Notes: a model not told the origin generated them from the letters alone. DNA of 64,000 bases from Rhexocercosporidium sp. MPI-PUGE-AT-0058 (GCA_020746875.1 JAGTJL010000012.1:1364001-1428000); one strand, 5' to 3'. Positions 20,253 to 32,540 are shown, counted from the first letter of the stretch. Program-made: numbers and translations.

Positions 20253-23010
20253 TGCGTCACAATTTGGAGAAAAGAATACCTAGGGTAGGTTTTGACACTT
20301 AGGAGGAATGCTCATTCTTGGAGGATGTATAAAGGAAGGAAAAGGACATGAGGGAAGAGAAGAGGCGTTGTTGCTCTGATTATCCGCTTTCGAGCTGAGC
20401 GCCTGGACCTGAGAAGGTACGGTGACGTTCGTGGCTGCTTCGTACTGGGATTTTATGAACGGGTGCCCAGGGTCAAAGCTTTTGAAGTGTGTGTTTTGAA
20501 GCTCCCCAAAACCTCCAGAAGTATACAAAGATGTTGCTGCGGGCACAACTCTCTTGATGTAGTCTTGGTCTTGAGCATCCTTGGTACGAGCATTGCAGCC
20601 CTCAAGGTGTTCAGTGTCTCACTCACCCACTGGTCTTCCTAAAGGAAGTCATTTCATCCAATCAGGCGTCCACGTGTAGAACATCGAGTCAGATGTATCG
20701 CTGACGGCCTCTGCATAGTTTTCTCTGGCGACAATCATCGTCCAACGTGGCTGGGAATATACTCACGCGACCGCGTTTGAGGGACTTTCATGTTTATCAC
20801 TTTCGGCGGAGTGTGTTGCGTGAGATGCATCGGATGCATCGTGAAGCAAGAGTGAAGGTCTCTTCGTATGAGGTTAAACCTGCCGATTTGGGGGCACGGG
20901 CCAGGAGCACCAAAAGTCCACCAGAACGCGACTTTGAGCAATTTTTCGGACTATTTCAAAAAGAAAAACCAGGAGAATTGCAGTTCTGGTTTCTTAATAT
21001 TTAATTATAAGACGAGACCTTTTTTAAACTAAGTTGTTACGTTGTTGTAGCAGGAATCTACGTTGAATTAGTGCTAGCAGGCTGCCCTCAAATCGGCAGC
21101 TTTAAACTCACATGAAGAGGAAGGTGCCTCCTAATTGCTCGCTTATAGCGCTCGCCCAGTCACCATAAAAGACGAAGACAACTGTCACCAACTAGTTTCT
21201 TGGGAACCGGGATGCACAAACAGTCCCTGGGATTATGGCGTCATTAGCGGCTTGTTAGTTGTTTGTCACGATACTTTGAGTCGCCGAACCCGAGTCCGAT
21301 ATCCACAAGAAGATCATGATGGAAAATGCAAAGCATGCCAAGGGCAATCTCCTCCTGATTCTACCTGGTGTGTCCATACCAAGTCATCCTCGTCTCTTGA
21401 AGAAAGAAGCTTACACGATCTCACAGATTTGCAAGACGGTGCTGGACCTTTTGTTGATAAAAGGGCGGGAGCGTGGGTGGTTAAGTTTCCGGTTCTGCTT
21501 GATAAGGCGTCGGATTGGGAAATGTCTCATGTTTTCGTCCGGCCGGGGGCCCTTATGAAGCATAACGCTAAAAGCAGCTCATAGTTCTCCTCTTTCCGCA
21601 CGTGTTCTTCCTCAGTTTCCCAACCTTCACCAAGAACGAATCAAAAACGTGCAGCCAAACTAAGAACAGTCAAGTTGAGTAATATATTTCGCTTGCAGAA
21701 GCTTTTCTTTTATATCTTTCTATGCAGCTCGACTTCCCAAGCGCCCCACCAACTGTCTAATCTCCAAACCGTCCAGAAATGGCAGAAGAGCTTCGCATTG
21801 CTATCCGTTACAATACACTCGATGTCCCCAGCCCTACTAAGTCATCGAGCAAAACAGGTCGCTTAAGACTTCGCTATTTTGAAGCTGTCGAGGTACTTTA
21901 GCAACGACCAAGATTTCATGCATTGCCCCTCGGACTTTGATAGCTCCACTTCGAAAACTGTTTGGATTTTGTGCGACTTCAATGTTCGTGATCGTCGTCC
22001 GGACCTTCACAATATTCCAACACAGATTTGGAAGGTTAATTATGCCAACAACCAATTAGCATAAATAACCCCCCCTAACATTTTTCACTAACTAGTCTCT
22101 AACAAGCCAGTAGGACTTTCAAGCCACACCAGACTAGTGCGAGGCACTTTCTCAGCAGTTATCCGTGGGGTGGAAGGGATAATATATGGGAATACCAATT
22201 ACAGCAAAAGGGAACCATTTCATCAGACTGATTCTGGAACGAGAACTTAAGCATATGACGGGGGACAAAAATCATAGTTCCCCAGGATGCTCGTTGAATT
22301 TCGAGCTGTAGCGTTGCACGTTAGCCTAATAACCGTCAACTCACGGATCCGATCAGTACATGAAGATAATAGTCGTGATGCTTGATAGTCTCAATCATAT
22401 TAACTCGGCTTGTATATTAGTTGCATAGCAACTTGCGCGATATGACAAGAACTTTAACGTCGTCTGGACGTTGGATCGCAATGCTACTGTATCGCGACCT
22501 ACTCCACCTTGCCGGCCTCGCATCCTCGCCTCTGGCAGGGCCAGATGTGGGGATTTGATTCTCCTGACGGAACATGGCAACCAATGATGTACATAAAGGG
22601 CATCTGCAGAACGAGGCCAGGATTTCGATTTCTATTTGAATGGATTAAGTGTTGTCAAACGGATCGATAGATATCTGAGAGATCATAAGAACCAACCGAT
22701 TCATTTGCTGCATAATACCGCTGTACTTATTGAAGAGAATTGCGTCTTCCAACAAGCTTCCTGGATCAAATATTCAAGACACGGGTGACAATTCTTTTGT
22801 GAATCGGACGAATTAGTCACTATCTGGCATAGAAACGAGTTGTTTTAATGCTTCATCCCCAACGTTTATCATGGTTGTTCTTGAGATCTCGTGGGGGTTA
22901 GGTCATGTCTTTAAAGTCATTGGTTGAAATGTGGGAAATGCCCACACAAAAACTTAATCTATCATGTAATGAGATAAGGAACTCAGCCACATCGAATATG
23001 CAAACATCGA
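20253..23010. other. Gene-poor interval between endopolyphosphatase and tRNA-Ser
   Basis: Apart from one doubtful frame at 21135-21584, listed separately, I see only short frames. The first few hundred bases should include the endopolyphosphatase promoter. The 22-23 kb part is AT-rich and has no visible feature. Confidence 0.45.
21135..21584 (+). CDS. Doubtful small hypothetical protein, 149 residues
   Basis: An isolated single-exon frame begins MLAYSARPVTIKDED. It has a CKAC pair at about residues 89-92 and a C-terminal part (VVKFPVLLDKASDWEMSHVF) with protein-like composition. There is no signal peptide, membrane segment or known domain, and no splice partner was found. It is listed because it is the only frame of this length in 2.7 kb, but chance is at least as likely as a real gene. 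Confidence 0.15.
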   Translation: MLAYSARPVTIKDEDNCHQLVSWEPGCTNSPWDYGVISGLLVVCHDTLSRRTRVRYPQEDHDGKCKACQGQSPPDSTWCVHTKSSSSLEERSLHDLTDLQDGAGPFVDKRAGAWVVKFPVLLDKASDWEMSHVFVRPGALMKHNAKSSS

Positions 23011-23091
23011 GGCGTTTTGGCTGAGTGGTTATAGCGATAGACTAGAAATCTATTTCCTTCGGGAGCGTAGGTTCAAATCCTGCAGACGTCG
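23011..23091 (+). tRNA. tRNA-Ser (anticodon AGA)
   Basis: A class II tRNA of 81 nt without intron and with no encoded CCA. The acceptor strand GGCGTTT pairs with AGACGTC (two G-U pairs), with G as the discriminator base. The A box is TGGCTGAGTGG and the B box is GGTTCAAATCC. The anticodon stem ATAGA/TCTAT encloses the loop CTAGAAA, with anticodon AGA at 23044-23046 reading UCU. The long variable arm CCTTCGGG is as expected for serine tRNA. Confidence 0.97.
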
Positions 23092-23093
23092 TC

Positions 23094-23098
23094 TTTTT
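23094..23098 (+). terminator. RNA polymerase III terminator of tRNA-Ser
   Basis: A run of five T residues three bases after the tRNA 3' end is the normal Pol III stop signal. Confidence 0.85.
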
Positions 23099-23137
23099 GC
23101 CAGATTAAACGTAGAGTCAGGGCCCCGGGTATTCTCT

Positions 23138-23224
23138 GGAGGCTATTCTTTTTGGTTTTTCCTAGTGCCACCGTTCATATTTTTTTTAGGGTGGTTAATC
23201 TTCGGAGGCTTTGCTTTTTGGTTG
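23138..23224. repeat. Short direct repeat downstream of the tRNA
   Basis: GGAGGCTATTCTTTTTGGTT (23138-23157) recurs as GGAGGCTTTGCTTTTTGGTT (23204-23223), 18 of 20 identical and 66 nt apart. The spacer includes an eight-base T run (23180-23187). Function unknown. Confidence 0.5.
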
Positions 23225-23639
23225 TGGCCACTTTTCTCGCTTCCTTGTGGACAGCTAGAAACGAATTTTAGCGAGCGCTAGAACGCCCTTCGCTAAGTTA
23301 ATCTGCGGACGAATCACAACTGCTGATAGTTTCTTTATTACTTGTCACTCCTAATTCTGTGCTATTCATCTTCTTAAATTACAACATAACTGCTCCGTGA
23401 ATGAAGTCTCTCTTTTGATATAGGAAGAAGGCTCTTGATACTCAAAAGCTTCAAGGACACTTTATTCTACCGAACGAAGGAAAGCCGTGAATGCCCATGT
23501 CCACTCACCATCGGCTTTCAGAAGCATTTCTCTAGTAAGTACCAGCAATTAAGAAATCTAACCATTATATCTAATCTACCCTATCTATCTATCTACTACT
23601 AAGTATATACCTACCATGCCAAACAACAAACACCTCTCC
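23225..23639. other. Intergenic between tRNA-Ser and the WSC gene
   Basis: No coding frame. A short CTAT tandem run lies at about 23579-23596. The right half probably contains the 3' UTR of the minus-strand WSC gene. Confidence 0.4.
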
Positions 23640-26600
23640 TCAAAAGGCTTCCAGATAACCCTTCTGCCACCTCTTCCTATCCCTCAATAGCACCGGCTGG
23701 TATTTGTATACATCCAAAAGCCCCCCCGCGCCACAGTATTCCTTGTTATTCCCACTACACAGCATATTGCAGCTCGTGCTCGCGACCTGTACGGCTGCAG
23801 TTGGCAGGGTTGAAGCACAGTAGCATTCGCTCGCTATTTGCAGAAAGTCAGTAATCTATTTGGAAATATTTTGAAGGAGGTAAAGAGGGTAAGAGGATTT
23901 ACCATATTCGATACCAGCATACGTTCCATCGGGCATATTCGACTGACAGAACGCAACACACGATTCCACAGACATGTTCGTCCCATCCGTATACATCACC
24001 GCGCCGAGCAATCGGCCAACGAGCGGTTCTTGGAAACAACCTTGATGGTTATACTGTCCCACGCTCTTCGGATGCGATGGATAGACAAAAGCGGTATTGT
24101 TGAACACGCTAAGTCTGCTAGGTCCACCGCACAACTCGAGGGTGTTACCGTTGCAAGGCATGTTGCAGTCAGTATTCCCCAGTGTCGCGGGGCTGGTGAG
24201 TTGGTTGGCGCAGTAGCATTCAGACGAGTATTCGATTCCAGCGAGGGCAAAGTTGTTCGTTGTGCAGAAGGCCTGGCAGGATTCAACTGTCATGGAGTCG
24301 CCGGATACGTAGGCAGCTCCGGATAGAGTTCGGCCTTCGACTTCATTGGCGCAGCCCATGTATTTCCATGTGCCACTTATTTGGCCTGGGATTGGTGTGC
24401 CGGTCCATAGTGGTGGAGGACCTGTCGATGTTGCGGCTTTCGTGGAAGAGCTGGTCTTGGGAGAGCTTCGGGAAGATGATGGGGCTAGGGGTTTGTCAGT
24501 GTTGCTATATGAATATCTTTAAGAGGGTTCGCAAATTACCAGTCGTCGTCGAACGCAAAGATGTGGAAGCTACGTAGGAGGTTAGCTTCAGTGGTCGCGA
24601 TGGGCTCGAGATTTTGATTGACACTTACAGCTGGGTTTCGCGGTCGTTAAACTACTTCGAGATGTTGTGGATAGTATGGTACTAGCTGTGGGGGATTTAG
24701 TCGATGTTCCAATCCGAGAGGTACTTCGTGTCGACAAAGATGTGAGGATCTTGGACGAAGATGTTGAAACTCGCGACGATGAGCTTCTGACAGAAGTCGT
24801 GAGAATCTTCGAAGTACTTGAATTTGTCTTAACTGAGATCGTAGATGTCTTCGAGCTGGCCGAACTTGATCGCCGAGAGCTAGAGCTGGTAGAAAGTTGT
24901 GACCTACTTGTTGAAGAGCTTTTGAGGGATGTAGACAGCTTGGAACTACTCGAACTGGGCTTCGAAGAGCTGGAACCAGATGAGCGCAGCGAAGACGTTG
25001 AGCTTGGCTTTACAGTGGAAAGAGTGGTTGACCTAAAAGAGATCGTAGATATCTTGGAACTGGATGTGAGTTTGGGGCTAGTTGACGAAGACCTCGAGCT
25101 GCTTACGGAGGTCTTTGAGGAAGCTGTGGATGACCGGGAGCTAGTTGTCAGTTTGGTGGAAGAAACCGTTGAGCTGGGTCTCGTGCTGCTTGTCGAGGAT
25201 CGAGGGGTGGTAGGAGATGCCGTTTTTGAAGATGTGGAAAGTTGAGAACTCGATGGCTTGTTTGAAAGGACCGAAGTGGTGGTTGGCAAGGTAAGGCTGC
25301 TCTTTGAGCTAATGGTCCAAGTTCCAGAGCTGCTTGATGACATAGTGAAGACCGACGACGAGCTGACCCGAGTCGATGAAATTACCGAGCTGGAGGAACT
25401 ACTGACAACTGGTGCCACTTGGTAGATGTTCAGGCGTGCTCCACCACCGCAGTATTCGAGGGGGTTTGCGGCACAAACCATGTTGCATCCACTGATAGTC
25501 GGATCAGAACTAGCTTGGAGAATACTGCCACTTCGAATCACATTCCCACAGTAGCCTAAGAGAAGACACAGTTTAGCATAAGTAGCCAATTGAGAGCAGT
25601 TCACACTCACATTCTTGTCCATACTCAACTCCAAAATAGGTGTACCCAGCACAGGCTGTAGCACAGGTTTCCACGTCGGTGTTAGGACCCGGTATTGGGA
25701 GAAGGACACTGTTCAAAGCACGCCCCGTTGTTGCTTCGCTCCAGCATCCAATATGGATCCACCCTGGTAGATTGATGACAGTGACTGGTCCAGTTGGTGC
25801 TGGCGGTGCTGTTGTTGAAGTCGACACCAATGAGCTAGTAATAGTCTTTGAGCTGGTGAAGCTAGCTGTCGAAGCAGGTCTCGTGGTGATAATAGTCTTG
25901 GCTGTACTGGTGCTAACAGGTAGAGGGTCATTGCCGTCAAGGATGAACAAACTGAGGCGATCTCCACCTCCGCACCATTGGAGTGGATTACCTTTACAGA
26001 CCATATTACAGCCATTGACTGTAGGGTCTGAGCTGGTCTGATTGACCGAGCCAGTGCCAAGGGTATTTCCGCAGTAGCACTTGGATGGAGTCAGCATAGA
26101 AAATGAAAAAAGTAAGTTCAAAAAGCCTACCTGGTTTGCGTATTCCATTCCCCAATATGTATAGCCTTGACAAGCTGCCATGCAGCTCTCTAGAGTAAAG
26201 CCACCCGCCGGCTCAGCGGGCGTTTTGTCACTCAGAGCACGACCATTGGTGCTTTCACTAAAACAGCCTTCGTACTTGTAGTTTCCGACTTGCTTCGGGA
26301 CTTGAGGACCGTATAGCGCTGGGTCAGTGCCCTTGACATATTTTGTGGGGTCGTAGAATACGGATACCCATCCAGTCGCTCCACACCGATCGTTAGAATC
26401 ACCTGGGCAGGCAAAGTTGCAGAGTGTATCGGTCGGATCGAAACTCGCCAAAGGTGGAGGAGTGTCACCGCACCTGTGGAGTTAGAAAGTAGCTTCAAGA
26501 AATGGTGTAATACTTACCAGCATTCCGTCCCAAACTCTGTTCCTGAGAAGGCATACTTGCCAGCTGCTAAGCAAGCAGTCTGGCAAACGCCATTGCTGTT

Positions 26601-29600
26601 ATTATCACTTGGAGCATAGGGCTGACTGGGAAAGAGGCGAGGCCCATTGGTGCTCTCTCGAAAGCAGCCTAGATGCTGGAAGATCGTCTGTCCACTGGGG
26701 TTCAGCGGACCAACTTTGTTCGAAACGACTGTGCCGGTGATTTCGATGACATGTACTCCCCAAGTCAAATCGTTGGCATTCAGAGTCCAGCTATTATTGA
26801 GAGTGAGATCTGGTTTGTTATACTCTTCAGTATTAGCGACGAACAGGACCTCGCCGTAAGCGCAAGTACCAGTCGCAATCAGCTGAGACTCGTGCAACAT
26901 CGTTGGGTCGCTAATGTGAAAGACACCATAGGGAGGCTTGCTCTTCGAAATTTGCAGGGACGAGCCTCCACTGTTGCAGAGACGAATTTCGCGTGACGAG
27001 GAGCTTCCGGGAGCAACTTTTCCAAAGTCCATAAGTAAAGTCGTCTGAGGCAGCCACCCACCTTGGCCATTGCTGATTGAGAAATTTGCAACCGGAGCTG
27101 TAGATGCTGATCCTTCCAGAGTTACGCTGACTGACCCACCGTCCGACCTAAAGAGTTTCAGTAAGATTATCTTGTGCCTTACCGGTATGAAAAGGCTTAT
27201 GTGATTAAATCGGAATGCTTTACCAGATCTGCCAATAGGTATTGTAAACCCCTGTCCCGGTGGTAGGGTAGAAAGCCGCATCAACAGAGATAGCTTTGTT
27301 TGCTGCAATTTTGCTTCCAATAGCAGGCAGAGTGACTGCAGAGAAGCCTATCATTGTGAACGATCAATACTAGAACATCGGAGGATAAAGAACAGTGCGG
27401 TGAAATGAACATACCTGGTCCCATATCCCACTTGCCATTCTTAATCGTACTATTGACATATGTTGGCGAATTCTGCAACTTTTCGCTTGTGTAAGCATAT
27501 CCCAAGATGGTAAGAGGACCGAGTCCCTTGTTAGCAATCGTCACAACACCTGAGTTTGGTTCGATGCTTCCAGGATCCAAGACGATGATGCCACCGAAGT
27601 CAACAGTCGACGGAGTAACTGCGAGGAAAGGCTTCGTGGATACTTGAGTACCTATCAACGAGATGGGGAAAAGAGTGGCAAATCCAGCGACTGCGTTTGT
27701 GGTGAATAGAGTGAGTGGAGTACTTTTGATACCAGGAACAACATTGCTGTAGGACGCATTGTCGTTGTTCGTGACTTGGACATTGGTGAGGTCCCAAGTC
27801 ACCGGGATGGAGAATTTTGCGCCCACCGCTAGAGGGCCTTTTGGTAGACTGGCATTGCTTGCTTGGAAGTAGTCGTTTTCGATATCGAGTCCGTCTAGAG
27901 ACGTGATAGCAGCAGTAGCAGTGCAGTTGACAACTCTTGTAGCCTTAGCACCAAGCGCAACTTGACCAAAGTCCACTGGCGAGGTGCAATTCAGAGGCAA
28001 GTTGACGGGAGATCCGAGACAGTAGAGAACGCCATTAGCGTCTGTGGTGTAGACTCTTCCGTCGCCAAAGGCAGGTCGTTGGAACTTATTTGCCCCTCCG
28101 ATTTGGGGCATTCGAATACTCTTCATAACACCATTCTGTGGGACTGCATACCAGGCTCTAATTCCAGCGTCGGGGTCAGTCATCCAAAGTATCGCGGTTC
28201 CAGGCTGTCCATCAAGAGATGTGATCGTTGGAACGCCAACTCCGACTCTACCAGCAGATATCTCATTGGTTTCGGCGACCTTCGAAAATTGCGGTACGCC
28301 TCCAGAGGTAAAACCAAGTTCGTAGACGTATGTGGGATATCCAACAGGTGTCACATAGATGTAGCCGCCCTCAAGTGGGTAAGAGCCAGCAGCACCGAAG
28401 ACAGACTTTCCTGTGGGGATAGTCTGGATTATGCCATCTGTCTGACCGGCCCCGAGTTTGTATCCTCCAAGATTGTTTGCATTGACAATGTAAATCTTGC
28501 CATTCTTCCCTGCCGTCACGGCCATCTTGTCGATGCTGCCTCCAGAGAAAGTTGCCGGGTCGAGAAGAACGAGTCCACCTGCCCCTAAGTCTTGATCGTT
28601 TCCATCCATGTTGATGTAGTCATAAGGTTGAAAATAGTCAGCCAGCGCTAAACCACCAGTAGAAGAATCGACCGCCAGATTGATCGCAGACTCTCCCAGG
28701 GTTCGACACCCACTCGAGCCTGAAGCTGGGGCACCGAAGTTTTCATGGCCAACACCATTTCCAGAAACAACGAATAGTCTTTGTCCATCAGTGGCTGGAC
28801 TCATACCACTCATCCAGATTCCAGCCTCTCCTCCGCCCCCTCCTTGAAATAGATTGTTGGTTTGAGCTGTTAGCGGACCGCTCTCGACGGCAAATTGGGC
28901 GACGATTTTTGCTTTGTTGATATCAACTCCAATGACAATTCCAGTGTAGTTAAACAGATCACAATGTCCACCAAATGCGCCATACACAACAGATCCAATT
29001 TGAGTGAGGGCAGGTCGTTGCAAAATGACCCCACCATGGAAGTACTTTCTCGGATCGTTGTCGGCTATGGAACCATCGATGAGTACTGGAGGGTATACAT
29101 CAACTAGGGTGTTGATGTTCACAGCATGGAAGTAGTAGACTCCATTTGCCGTTCCGGTGTTTCCAGGGACACGGAAATTTGGGATGTATGTTTTGGCGAA
29201 GAAGTAGACCGTATCTGTTGCTGGATCAATAACGGGGGTACCGATGATTCCGATTAAATCGGGGATATCTATAAATTTTAAGACTCAAAGCTTTATTCAA
29301 GGGGCATGCATCTGTTACCTGCACATCCAATATCTGATTGCAAGAAAGGAGTCTGGACTTGACGGGAATTGACCAAAGCTCCTGTCTTGGCGTCCAATGT
29401 TCGGATCCAATTTTGACTTGATGCCATGAAAAGAAGTTGACGGCCCCCTGCAAGTGGTGTGTAGGTCAAAGGCTTTGCGTAGAACTAGACAGCAATACCG
29501 TTAGCCGTTTAGCAAGCAAGATTAATGTCAAGTCTATTTAATGCGGGGCAAAACGAAAAATAGTTCGTCTCGCATGGTGAGAACAATTATTCGGAAGAAA

Positions 29601-29848
29601 TGTGACGAACCTGTTCCTTGGGATTGAAAGCGACTTTCCAGATCTGCCCAAAGGCCGAAGAGTCGATGATGCTCGGATCCATATTATGATTAGGTCTTTT
29701 GGTATTAGCATCAAAATGGTTCCGTTGGGGCCGCAACTTACAGGTAGCCAGATTGCGAGGCATCTGCATCTCGGTATTCATCGTAAGATGCAACACCGAG
29801 AGACTGACGAGCCATCGCCAACGCGGCGATTAGTATTGAGAAGCGCAT
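23640..29848 (-). CDS. Secreted multidomain protein: PQQ-like propeller, Ig-like (ASH/Hydin-type) repeats and five WSC domains
   Basis: The model is complement(join(23640..23833,23903..24484,24540..24569,24629..25555,25611..26079,26131..26473,26518..27147,27224..27347,27415..29268,29319..29484,29611..29695,29742..29848)), 12 exons and 1836 residues, with frame kept at all 11 junctions. The order is: signal peptide (MRFSILIAALAMARQSLGVA); a beta-propeller resembling quinoprotein repeats, about 25-530, with motifs such as GTPVIDPATDTVYFFAK; three Ig-like repeats opening with variants of the DFG-x-V type near 546, 678 and 818; WSC domains at about 933-1020, 1053-1135 and 1212-1295; a Ser/Thr stalk of about 270 residues; and WSC domains at about 1619-1700 and 1724-1815. 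WSC modules carry the expected cysteines (for example ECYCG and CNMVC) and bind wall glycans in known members. There is no C-terminal membrane helix or GPI tail, so it is probably secreted and held by glycan binding. Propeller activity is unknown. One exon is only 30 nt. Confidence 0.9.
24640..25400 (-). repeat. Ser/Thr-rich low-complexity coding tract
   Basis: This part of exon 9 of the WSC gene encodes a stalk of about 250 residues, almost all Ser, Thr, Lys, Arg and Pro in irregular repeats such as SSTSS and SKTS. It is a likely heavily O-mannosylated spacer. Repeats of this kind often vary in length between strains. Confidence 0.85.
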
Positions 29849-31619
29849 CACGAGCGCAAATAGCTTGCTCCAGGTAACGATTGTGAAGAGGAAAGTTGAT
29901 TATCGGGTATAAACGAGCGTAGTTCCAGGCTGGTGACTATGTCAAACCGAATCACTGGCGAGAGAAATCTAAATGTTTGATGGTACGGCCAACTTCATAA
30001 CGAGGACGATGAAGCTGTGGTTAGGTCACCAAGATTCGTGTCGCGTCTCGAACAACAAACAAAGCGAAGAGGCGAGCTGCTGGCGATCATGTCGAGTAAT
30101 GACGGGTACCTGCTTGATAAAGCCTCGACATATAGATATACGATCAGAATAGGGCTTCAACCAAGCAAGATCAGAAAAAGATCTACGAAAATACACGATA
30201 ATAGAGAACACAGAGAGAAATCGAAGGCGTCTGGACTCATGAAATGGCCAAGTCAAGGCTTAGCTTATTTTCAATATTCCACGGTGTCCCGCGATTGTGA
30301 AAGAGGCGCTGACTATGCAAGTACTACATTAAGCAATCTTAGAAAGATAAGGAAAGGAAGGCACAAACTGATCAATATCGAAACCAGATCAAGCAAGGAT
30401 TCAACAGCATCTACTGCAAGAAGACGCCTTCATGATCTAAATTCAGAAGCAGCTCCCCGATTCGCCACTTGAAAGTCGGTTCCAGCCCCTGAATTCAGCC
30501 CAGGTCCATGCCGCCCTCCACGACAAGACTGAATTGGCGTTGAGCCGCATGCAAACAATCGATAAATAGAGCCAAGGAGACGTGCAGACGGCAGGAAAGC
30601 ATACGAGGCAAGTTCCGAGAAGCTGAGCCGCCAGCCCAAAGAACCGAATATGCCATTATGCATGGCAGCCACCGAGAAGAATCTGGATTGCGGATTCTTG
30701 CATCCAAATGGTGTCCCGCTCGAGGGACACAAATGCAAACCCGACAGCAGAATTGATTCTCTGTTTCAACACGGAAAATCCCCTATCCGCGCTGTACCCT
30801 GGGAGGAATTGTCGTGAGGCGTCAACACCAATCTTTCAAGTCCGTGCAATCTCAGAATAAGACGCCACGGCTGACCATCGACTCTTGCATTGGCAACGCC
30901 TCCAATCTCTTTACGCCACAGGACCCAGGACCACGCCAACAGCTTGATCCTCGCCGGGAACGCTTCAGCTTCGTAGAAAAAACGTTGGCGAAGTTCTATC
31001 CGACGAGGCTGTCCGTTACCGGCAAACCAGACTTGGCTGGCCTAGCTTTGTGGCGCTTTGTAACTTACATCTCGGAATGTAGGGCAGGGTCAAGGGCGCT
31101 GGCTCGAGGGGCAAGAGACAAGCTTTGAGGCGTTCGGGTGTACCTGCTTCGTCCCTCGGATTCTTGAGCTGTGAGTCGTCAAGAGAGAAGCCGAAGCCTG
31201 CAGTTCCTTTGGCGGACGAATCCTTCCTCGATCGGAGGGTTGCTGCTGTGCTTCTGCAGTATTGCGATCGGGAAATGCATCGCCCTGAAATGTGCAGAGA
31301 GATATCCGAAGATTGAATAACACTATTCTTGGGTTTGACGGAATCATTTTCAATAAAGTCCTCATGTCGTTTGCGACATTTGGATTAGGATATCTGTTAG
31401 GTTTCCAGCTCTCCTGCTGTATTGTAGGCATCTTTCGGTTGCTGACTAAACATTGAGACACCAACAGAGGTGGAAGTATCTAGGTACCTGACGCGTAACA
31501 ACACCATATCTGACCATGACGTCAAGGCATCAGTATCTAGATACCTGAATTATCCAGCTCACATATACAGCTATGACTTTAGCTCAGACTTAAGGATAAT
31601 GTTCTCAGAATTCATGACT
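29849..31619. other. Intergenic upstream of the WSC gene
   Basis: Frames of up to 151 codons (30017-30472 plus strand) overlap others and show no domain. The first few hundred bases are the likely promoter of the WSC gene. No RNA gene or repeat seen. Confidence 0.45.
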
Positions 31620-32540
31620 CTATGAAACGATATCCTCGCCAAAGCCGCCCCTAACTTTCATCTCACTCATTCCCCAAGGCACACAAACGCTTCTCCTCCC
31701 ACCACGAATATGATATCGTACCCCAGACCTCCCATATACACTCGTACTACCTCTTAATCCCGATCTATCCCCCCACGGCAAATCCACATCCACATCCACA
31801 TCCACATCCACCTCCCAACCCCTCCTCTTCACCCTCCCCTCCACCGCAAGCCTCCTCTCGGACCTCACAACCACCCACGCCCAAAACAGCAAAGCACATA
31901 CAATCGGATCCTCACTTGCTGGACACACAGCTCTCTACCTCGCCAACAAATTCCCTGATATGATGAGCCCCTGTGGTATTTTCGGGAGCGGCTGTGGAAG
32001 ACCCTGGCCACTACCCGGGAGCTTGATGACTTAGGCTTCGGAAGTTTTCCTCGGCGTGGTGAATTGGAGTTTCATGCATCTTCCGAGAGGGGTTCATGGC
32101 TGGCTGATGGAGAGGTTTGGGATGAGTGTTGATGAGGAGTTTTATGTGGATATGAGGGTTGTGAAGTCGTTCGCTGTAGTGAGGGCGGTTGAGAGAGAAT
32201 TGACGGAGGATGTAAGCGGTAATGATGGGCATTGGAGGGGGGTGAGCGAGGGTGTTGGTGCGAGGACTTGTGTTGTGGCTGGGGCGTTGGATGACGGCGA
32301 AGAGGACTGGAAGGAAAGGGGGAGGTAGTTGAGGGTTGGGAATTCCGAGCAGAGCTTTCAAGTTGAGAAGAGACATGGTGGGATACCCAAGACTTGGTTC
32401 TCTTTGCAAGGGTGGTCAAGTGTTGGATTGAAGGTAGTGAGATACCGGAGGAACATTTCAGTCTCGATTGACTGTGTGACATTCGACCGTCGCCCTAGAA
32501 ATCGAGTTGGACCCTCGTGAAGAGATACGGAGCACACCCA
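31620..32540. other. Strand-asymmetric region with possible gene relic
   Basis: The plus strand is C-rich at 31670-31870 and sharply G-rich at 32060-32330. It includes a TCCACA hexamer tandem at about 31782-31810. Plus-strand fragments look coding: LAGHTALYLANKFPD at about 31917-31961, and in another frame LWYFRERLWKTL continuing to a stop at about 32130. No start, splice chain or single frame links them. The first fragment resembles the glycine-rich start of FAD oxidoreductases only weakly. This could be a decayed gene. Confidence 0.25.

Noticed and set aside
24667..25245. 192-codon plus-strand frame rich in Glu, Leu and Val
   Set aside because: Antisense of the Ser/Thr stalk of the WSC gene (Ser and Thr codons read backwards give these residues).
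32011..32482. 132- and 136-codon minus-strand frames rich in Pro, His and Ser
   Set aside because: They result from the G-rich plus strand; the residue mix is that of simple C-rich sequence, without any domain.
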